Positions 59,524 to 64,000 of a stretch of 64,000 nt of DNA are shown in pieces. Origin of the DNA: an uncultured Thermoanaerobaculia bacterium (GTDB lineage: Bacteria > Acidobacteriota > Thermoanaerobaculia > Multivoradales > Multivoraceae); contig OX638294.1 of assembly GCA_951812325.1 (NCBI GenBank), forward strand, positions 655,136 to 719,135, given 5' to 3'. The position numbers were made by a program, and so were the translations under genes. The notes under the pieces are model-generated. The model did not search any database and had not been told where the DNA came from. It saw only the letters and a list, made by a program, of their open reading frames with translations. Numbering within the stretch: the first letter of the stretch is position 1; each line of letters begins with the position of its first letter.

Positions 59524-61554
59524 ATGATCCGCATCCTCGCCATGTCGGCCGTTCTGGCGGCCGCTGCGGCGCTCCCGGCCCAGCAGCGCGAGCAGCCCGG
59601 CGGCGTCCGGGTGGTGCGCGCCTACTTCGACGACCGGTTGATCGCCGCCCGCGCGGTCATGTCGCTGGAGGCTCTCGAGTCGGACTACGAGAAGGGCTAC
59701 ATCGTCCTGCGTGCCACCGACGAAGACATCGAGACGGCCCGGCGAGCGGGCATGCGGATCGTCGAAGACCATGACCACGTCGTTGTGCCCCGCCCTTCCG
59801 AACTTCCGGCCGCGGCGCCCCGGGGGACGATCGCGGGCTTTCCCTGCTACCGCACCGTTGAGGAGACCTACGCAAGCGCCCGCGCACTCGCCGATCGGCA
59901 CCCGACGCTCGCCGCCTGGCGCCGGGTCGGCCGGTCCTGGAAGAGGACACGGGACGAGTCGGACGGCTACGACCTCATGGTGCTGCGGCTGACGAACTCC
60001 GCGACCTCGGGCGCCAAGCCGCGGCTCCTGATCACGACCGCTCTCCACGCCCGCGAGTACGCGACGGCCGAACTCGCCCTGCGCTTCGCCGAAACTCTCG
60101 TCGACTCCTACGAAACGGACGCGGACGTGACGTGGCTGCTGGACCATCAGGAGGTTCACCTTGTCCTGCAGGCGAATCCGGACGGCAGGAAACGCGCCGA
60201 AGAAGGAATCCTGTGGAGGAAGAACCACAACACGGACCACTGTCCCCTTGGTACTCCGGGCGTCGACCTGAATCGCAACTTCGCCTTCGGCTGGCACCAA
60301 CCCGGCGGATCGAGCGACAGCCGGTGCTCGGAGATCTTCCGCGGGCCCGGCCCGGCCTCGGAACCCGAGACAACGGCCGTCGCGAACTACATGCGGAGGC
60401 TCTTTGCCGACGCGCGGGGGCCGGCCGACACGGACCCGGCGCCGTCGCGGGCCAGCGGCGTGTACCTCGACATCCACAGCCACGGCCGCCTCATCATGTG
60501 GCCCTGGGGACACACGGAGAAGGCCGCGCCGAACGCGACCGCGCTGCAGACCTTCGGCCGCAAGCTCGCCTTCTTCAACCGGCACCTGCCGCTTCAGGCA
60601 ATCGGGCTCTATCCCGCAACCGGTACGACTGCCGACCACGCCTATGGCGAACGGGGAGTCGCTTCCTTCATCTACGAACTGGGGACCACCTTCTTTCAGC
60701 CCTGCGACGACTTCGAGGCCTCCATCCTCGAGACCAACCTGAAGTCCCTGCTCTACGCCTTCAAGGCCGCCCGGACGCCGTACCTGACTCCCGCCGGTCC
60801 CGACGTCCGCAACTTGAGTCTCGACCACGGTGCGTCGGAGAACGGAGTCACGGCTGGCGCCGCCGTCACGCTGTCGGCGACCTTCGACGACACCCGCTAC
60901 CGGAACAGCAATGGCCTCGAGCCCACCCAGACCATCGCCGGCGGCGAGTTCCACGTCGACGTCCCCCACTGGGACGCGGGAGCAGACGGCCGCGCCATTT
61001 CCGCGGCCGACGGTTCCTTCGACAGCGGCACGGAGCAGGCGACCGCGGTCATCGGCACCGCAGCGCTCGCCGCCGGGCGGCATACCGTCTTCGTGCGCGC
61101 GAAGGATGCGGACGGCAACTGGGGCGCGACGAGCGCCGTCTTCCTTTTCGTCGAGCCGGCAGACGACGACGGGGACGACGAAGACGGCAGTTGCGCGGTG
61201 GACGAGCACACGATCTGCCTCCACGACGCCCGCTACCGGGTACAGGTCACGTGGCAGGCCGAGGACGGCCGCACCGGCGCGGCAAGGGCGGCCGGCTCCG
61301 CCACGGAGGACTCGGGACTGTTCCGGTTCTCCGACCCGGACAACTGGGAAGTCCTGATCAAGGTGCTGGACGGCTGCGCGGTGAACGGTCACGTCTGGGT
61401 GTACGGCGCTTCGACGACGGACCTCGGCTACCTCATTCGGGTGACCGACACGGCGACGGGCGCCCGGAAGGAATACCGGAACGAACCGGGTGTACCGGCT
61501 CCGGCAATCACCGACGCGACCGCTTTCCCGGACGCCTGCCGCCCGGCGGCCTGA
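59524..61554 (+). CDS. Secreted M14 zinc carboxypeptidase
   Basis: A 676-residue exported protein. The signal peptide is MIRILAMSAVLAAAAALPAQ. A pro-region precedes the catalytic domain, which has HAREY (zinc His175 and Glu178), NPDGR (218-222), DLNRNF (248-253), a zinc histidine in DIHSHG near 318 and the base glutamate in FIYELG near 379. Thus it cleaves C-terminal residues outside the cell. The last ~250 residues hold a beta-rich domain (VTLSATFDDTRYRNSNG, HTVFVRAKDADGNWG) and a final module with CVHDARYRVQVTW-like sequence, likely surface binding. Confidence 0.88.
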   Translation: MIRILAMSAVLAAAAALPAQQREQPGGVRVVRAYFDDRLIAARAVMSLEALESDYEKGYIVLRATDEDIETARRAGMRIVEDHDHVVVPRPSELPAAAPRGTIAGFPCYRTVEETYASARALADRHPTLAAWRRVGRSWKRTRDESDGYDLMVLRLTNSATSGAKPRLLITTALHAREYATAELALRFAETLVDSYETDADVTWLLDHQEVHLVLQANPDGRKRAEEGILWRKNHNTDHCPLGTPGVDLNRNFAFGWHQPGGSSDSRCSEIFRGPGPASEPETTAVANYMRRLFADARGPADTDPAPSRASGVYLDIHSHGRLIMWPWGHTEKAAPNATALQTFGRKLAFFNRHLPLQAIGLYPATGTTADHAYGERGVASFIYELGTTFFQPCDDFEASILETNLKSLLYAFKAARTPYLTPAGPDVRNLSLDHGASENGVTAGAAVTLSATFDDTRYRNSNGLEPTQTIAGGEFHVDVPHWDAGADGRAISAADGSFDSGTEQATAVIGTAALAAGRHTVFVRAKDADGNWGATSAVFLFVEPADDDGDDEDGSCAVDEHTICLHDARYRVQVTWQAEDGRTGAARAAGSATEDSGLFRFSDPDNWEVLIKVLDGCAVNGHVWVYGASTTDLGYLIRVTDTATGARKEYRNEPGVPAPAITDATAFPDACRPAA

Positions 61555-61779
61555 TCGGCCGGCTGCCCGAGTTGGCAGCTTGCATGACGGATCGCCGGCG
61601 AACCCACGGTCCGGCCGGCCGCCAGTTCGCCGTGCCGGCGGCGGTCGAGCGGCTGCGGCGGGAACCACACGCAGTGGGCGCACGCCACGGCGCCCTGGTC
61701 ATCGTCTTCTCCCGGAGTCCATGGCCACCGTCTCTCTGGCTTCGATCAGGCAGCGGCGCGCACCGCTGCACGGCCAGAC

Positions 61780-63195
61780 TCAGACGGCCGGCGAGGATCG
61801 CAGCTCGTCCATCTCGACGGCGGCGCCTGCGGCGCCTGCGGCACGTTCCGCATCGAGCAGCGCGGCGCCGCGCTCGATCCACACGTTGCCCCGGACTCTC
61901 AGGGCCAGCAGAGCGGCCATCAGCATCACGTGGATGATGAAGCAGCTCCAGGCGCCGATCAGGCCCCAGTGGCGGGCGGCCACCAACACCAGCGGCACGA
62001 AGACACCCCACACGACACCGATGTTCACCCACATCGTGTAGGTCGTGTCGCCGGCGCCGCGCAACGCTCCCGAAAGGACGTTGAACTGCAGGTCGAAGAC
62101 GAGACAGACCACGGCGATCAGAAACAGCGGCCGGGCGTACGGCAGCACGACCCCCAGTTCCGCCTGGCGCACGAACAGAGCCATCAGCCGGTCCGGGAAG
62201 CCGATGTAGAGGACCGCCATCGCCGCCATTCCCACATAGCCGAGACGCAGCACCCTCCCCACGACGCGCCGCGCGTCCCGGAGCTGCTGGGCGCCCAGGC
62301 ACTGGCCGACCAGGGTCGTTGAACCGGCGGCCAGCGCCACCGCCAGCATGTAGGACAGGGACCAGGCATGAATGACGGCGTTCGTGGCCGCCATCTGGGA
62401 ATCTCCCAGGCGAGCGACCAGCGCCGTGAAGACGCTGATGCCGCCAAGCTCCATGAACACCTGGATGCCGATCGGTACGCTGACCCGGAGCATCTTCCCC
62501 ATCAGCGCCGACTCGAAAGGCCGGGGCCTCGAAGCGCCGTGGTTCCGCCCCATCGAGGTGAAGAGCACACCGCCCAGGAGGCCCACGGCGACGACGAACT
62601 GCGCGATCACGGTGCCGACGGCGGCGCCCGCGGGCCCCAGTTCGGGAAACCCCCAGGCGCCGAAGATGAACAGGTAGTTCAGGCCGCAGTTCAGGGCGAG
62701 CTGAACCAGGCCGGCCCGCATCGGAATGTCGGTGCGGCCCAGACCGCGGTAGTAGTTCTCCGCAACCAGGAAGATCATCAACCCGACCGCCGCCGACATC
62801 CGGACTTCCGTGTAGGCACTCGCGATCGCCTGCGCCTCCTGCGAGGCCCGGGTCAGGCTGAACACCCGGTCCGACAGGGGCGACAACGCCAGGAGAGCCA
62901 CCCCCGCACCGACCGCCAGATAGAGGCCCTGCCAGAACGCGACGCCGACCCGGTCACGCCGGCCGGCGCCGAAGAACTGCGCCACGAAGGTGTTCACACC
63001 CTGAAGCAGACCCACGAAGAAGCTCAGGCACCACCAGGAGATGATCGCGCCCAGACCGACCCCGGCGAGCGCGACCACCCCCAGCCGGCCGACCATCATC
63101 GTGTCGATCACGCCCATCGCCGTGTGCGTCATCTGGGTCACGACAACGGGCGCCGTGAGGATCAGGATACGGCGATAGGTGATGTCGATCTTCAT
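61780..63195 (-). CDS. MATE-family multidrug efflux transporter
   Basis: A 471-residue membrane protein with twelve predicted helices by eye. Typical segments are RRILILTAPVVVTQMTHTAMGVIDTMMVGRLG, GLLQGVNTFVAQFFGAG, NYYRGLGRTDIPM and the second-half repeat VSVPIGIQVFMELGGISVFTALVARLG. It exports cations or drugs with an H+ or Na+ gradient. The C-terminus ends with an Ala-rich and acidic tail. Confidence 0.9.
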   Translation of the reverse strand: MKIDITYRRILILTAPVVVTQMTHTAMGVIDTMMVGRLGVVALAGVGLGAIISWWCLSFFVGLLQGVNTFVAQFFGAGRRDRVGVAFWQGLYLAVGAGVALLALSPLSDRVFSLTRASQEAQAIASAYTEVRMSAAVGLMIFLVAENYYRGLGRTDIPMRAGLVQLALNCGLNYLFIFGAWGFPELGPAGAAVGTVIAQFVVAVGLLGGVLFTSMGRNHGASRPRPFESALMGKMLRVSVPIGIQVFMELGGISVFTALVARLGDSQMAATNAVIHAWSLSYMLAVALAAGSTTLVGQCLGAQQLRDARRVVGRVLRLGYVGMAAMAVLYIGFPDRLMALFVRQAELGVVLPYARPLFLIAVVCLVFDLQFNVLSGALRGAGDTTYTMWVNIGVVWGVFVPLVLVAARHWGLIGAWSCFIIHVMLMAALLALRVRGNVWIERGAALLDAERAAGAAGAAVEMDELRSSPAV

Positions 63196-63275
63196 CGTGA
63201 CCTGCCGGCGGAGCGGGCCTCGAGGGTCTGCTCGCGGATACGGCGCCAGATCATGTCGATCTTCGTCGCGGCGGG

Positions 63276-63974
63276 TCAGATGAACAGGGTCTCGAACTCA
63301 CCGGCCATCCGCGGCCCGGCCCCCTCGTCTTCGTGCTTGAAGAAGACGTAGGCCTCGCGCCAGGGTTGCAGGCGAATCCGGTCGGCCCACGAGCGGAGCG
63401 CGGCCTCGTCGTAGCCCGCGCGGCGAAGCCGCAGATAGCCGAAGTCGGCGGTCGACACGACCGGAGCGTCGTGGTCGCCGCCGGCGTCGGCGATGCACAG
63501 CGCGGCGCCGACGCCCTCGAGCAGGGCGAAGACGTCGTCGTCGAACCAGCTCGCGTGGCGGAACTCGAAGGCAACGCGCATCCCCCGGGGCAGAACGTCC
63601 AGAAAACCCGCCAGCCGGTCGACATCGCGCCGGAGGTAGGGCGGCAATTGAAAGAGGAAGGGACCGAGGCGCTCGCCCAGCACCTCGGCGGTGCGCCACA
63701 GGTAGTCGACCGAATCGGCGGCGTCCCGCAGGCGCTGGTGATGCGTGATCCGGCGCGACGCCTTCAGCGAGAAACGGAAGCTCCCGGGCACCGCATCGCG
63801 CCACCGCTCGAGCAGGTCCGCCTTCGGCATGCGGTAGAACGTGTTGTTGATCTCCACCGCGCCGAGGCGGGAAGCGTAGAAGGCGAGCATGTCCGGCCGC
63901 TTCGTCCCGGACGGGTAGAACGGTCCCGTCCACGCCGGGTAGGAAAACCCGCTGGCGCCGGTGCGTACCCGCAC
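63276..63974 (-). CDS. DUF72 family protein (YecE-like)
   Basis: A 232-residue TIM-barrel-like DUF72 protein from GTG 63974. Conserved segments are VRTGASGFSYPAW, FYPSGTKRPDMLAFYASRLGAVEINNTFYRMP, FRFSLKASRRITHHQRL, LPPYLRRDVDRL, FEFRHASWFDDDVFALL and YVFFKHEDEGAGP. Function is unknown. An upstream frame on the same strand ends at 63978 (reading DRHETD, stop), which may be the end of another gene outside the window. Confidence 0.9.
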   Translation of the reverse strand: MRVRTGASGFSYPAWTGPFYPSGTKRPDMLAFYASRLGAVEINNTFYRMPKADLLERWRDAVPGSFRFSLKASRRITHHQRLRDAADSVDYLWRTAEVLGERLGPFLFQLPPYLRRDVDRLAGFLDVLPRGMRVAFEFRHASWFDDDVFALLEGVGAALCIADAGGDHDAPVVSTADFGYLRLRRAGYDEAALRSWADRIRLQPWREAYVFFKHEDEGAGPRMAGEFETLFI

Positions 63975-64000
63975 GGCTCAGTCCGTTTCGTGCCGGTCGA

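Overview
The window is GC-rich DNA (roughly two thirds G+C by eye), densely packed with genes on both strands, with frequent GTG and TTG starts and many 1-4 base gene overlaps. A lipoprotein signal, a large outer-membrane barrel of the CBM9/DUF5916 type and a TrkA-type K+ subunit point to a Gram-negative heterotroph. Repeated acyl-CoA dehydrogenases, CaiB-type CoA transferases, a succinate dehydrogenase with one large anchor, and many secreted hydrolases would suit an Acidobacteriota-like or similar environmental lineage. This taxonomic placement is inference only. No rRNA, tRNA, CRISPR array or replication origin was seen.

Layout. 1-2424: start of a hydantoinase-B gene (cut by the window edge) and an acyl-CoA ligase. 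2459-6487: a defence islet with a decayed helicase-associated fragment, an OLD-like ATPase/TOPRIM protein, an IS630 remnant that has truncated a HEPN toxin gene, the orphaned MNT antitoxin, and an AlbA_2/HATPase protein. 6622-19319: metabolic and exported proteins (hydrolases, amidohydrolase, four-CBS protein, serine hydrolase, acyl-CoA dehydrogenase), then an aldehyde:ferredoxin oxidoreductase followed by a MoaD-phosphotransferase-DUF6285 fusion. 19266-26290: a second islet with a triplicated 182-bp gene junction, a GmrSD-like nuclease, a Phd/PIN toxin-antitoxin pair, a carboxymuconolactone-decarboxylase-like protein, and a macro-domain (DarG-like) gene with two DUF488 genes bracketed by DarTG-like debris. 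26272-33019: LLM oxidoreductase, hydrolases, CBM9/DUF5916 barrel and a DsbA-fold protein, with a MITE-like repeat and a three-copy repeat between genes.

33130-38634 is a sulfur block on the minus strand: CoA-binding protein, O-acetylhomoserine sulfhydrylase-type enzyme, class-V aminotransferase, APS/PAPS reductase, precorrin-2 dehydrogenase and uroporphyrinogen-III methyltransferase. The last three overlap through TTGA junctions. A strong inverted repeat covers the reductase start. 38653-41410 holds a NACHT-type NTPase that seems to lack an N-terminal effector, then hsdM and IS256 fossils.

41481-53390 is a CoA-ester catabolic block: enolase-superfamily enzyme, two CaiB transferases, two acyl-CoA dehydrogenases, enoyl-CoA hydratase and a PQQ dehydrogenase, interrupted by a TrkA-type protein and a DUF1801 protein. 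53398-63974: nitroreductase, an IS630-type MITE, a TPR protein, a three-gene succinate dehydrogenase operon, an M14 carboxypeptidase, a MATE transporter and a DUF72 protein.

Overall, compact defence or toxin-antitoxin islets, each carrying gene debris or mobile-element scars, sit between otherwise ordinary metabolic operons.
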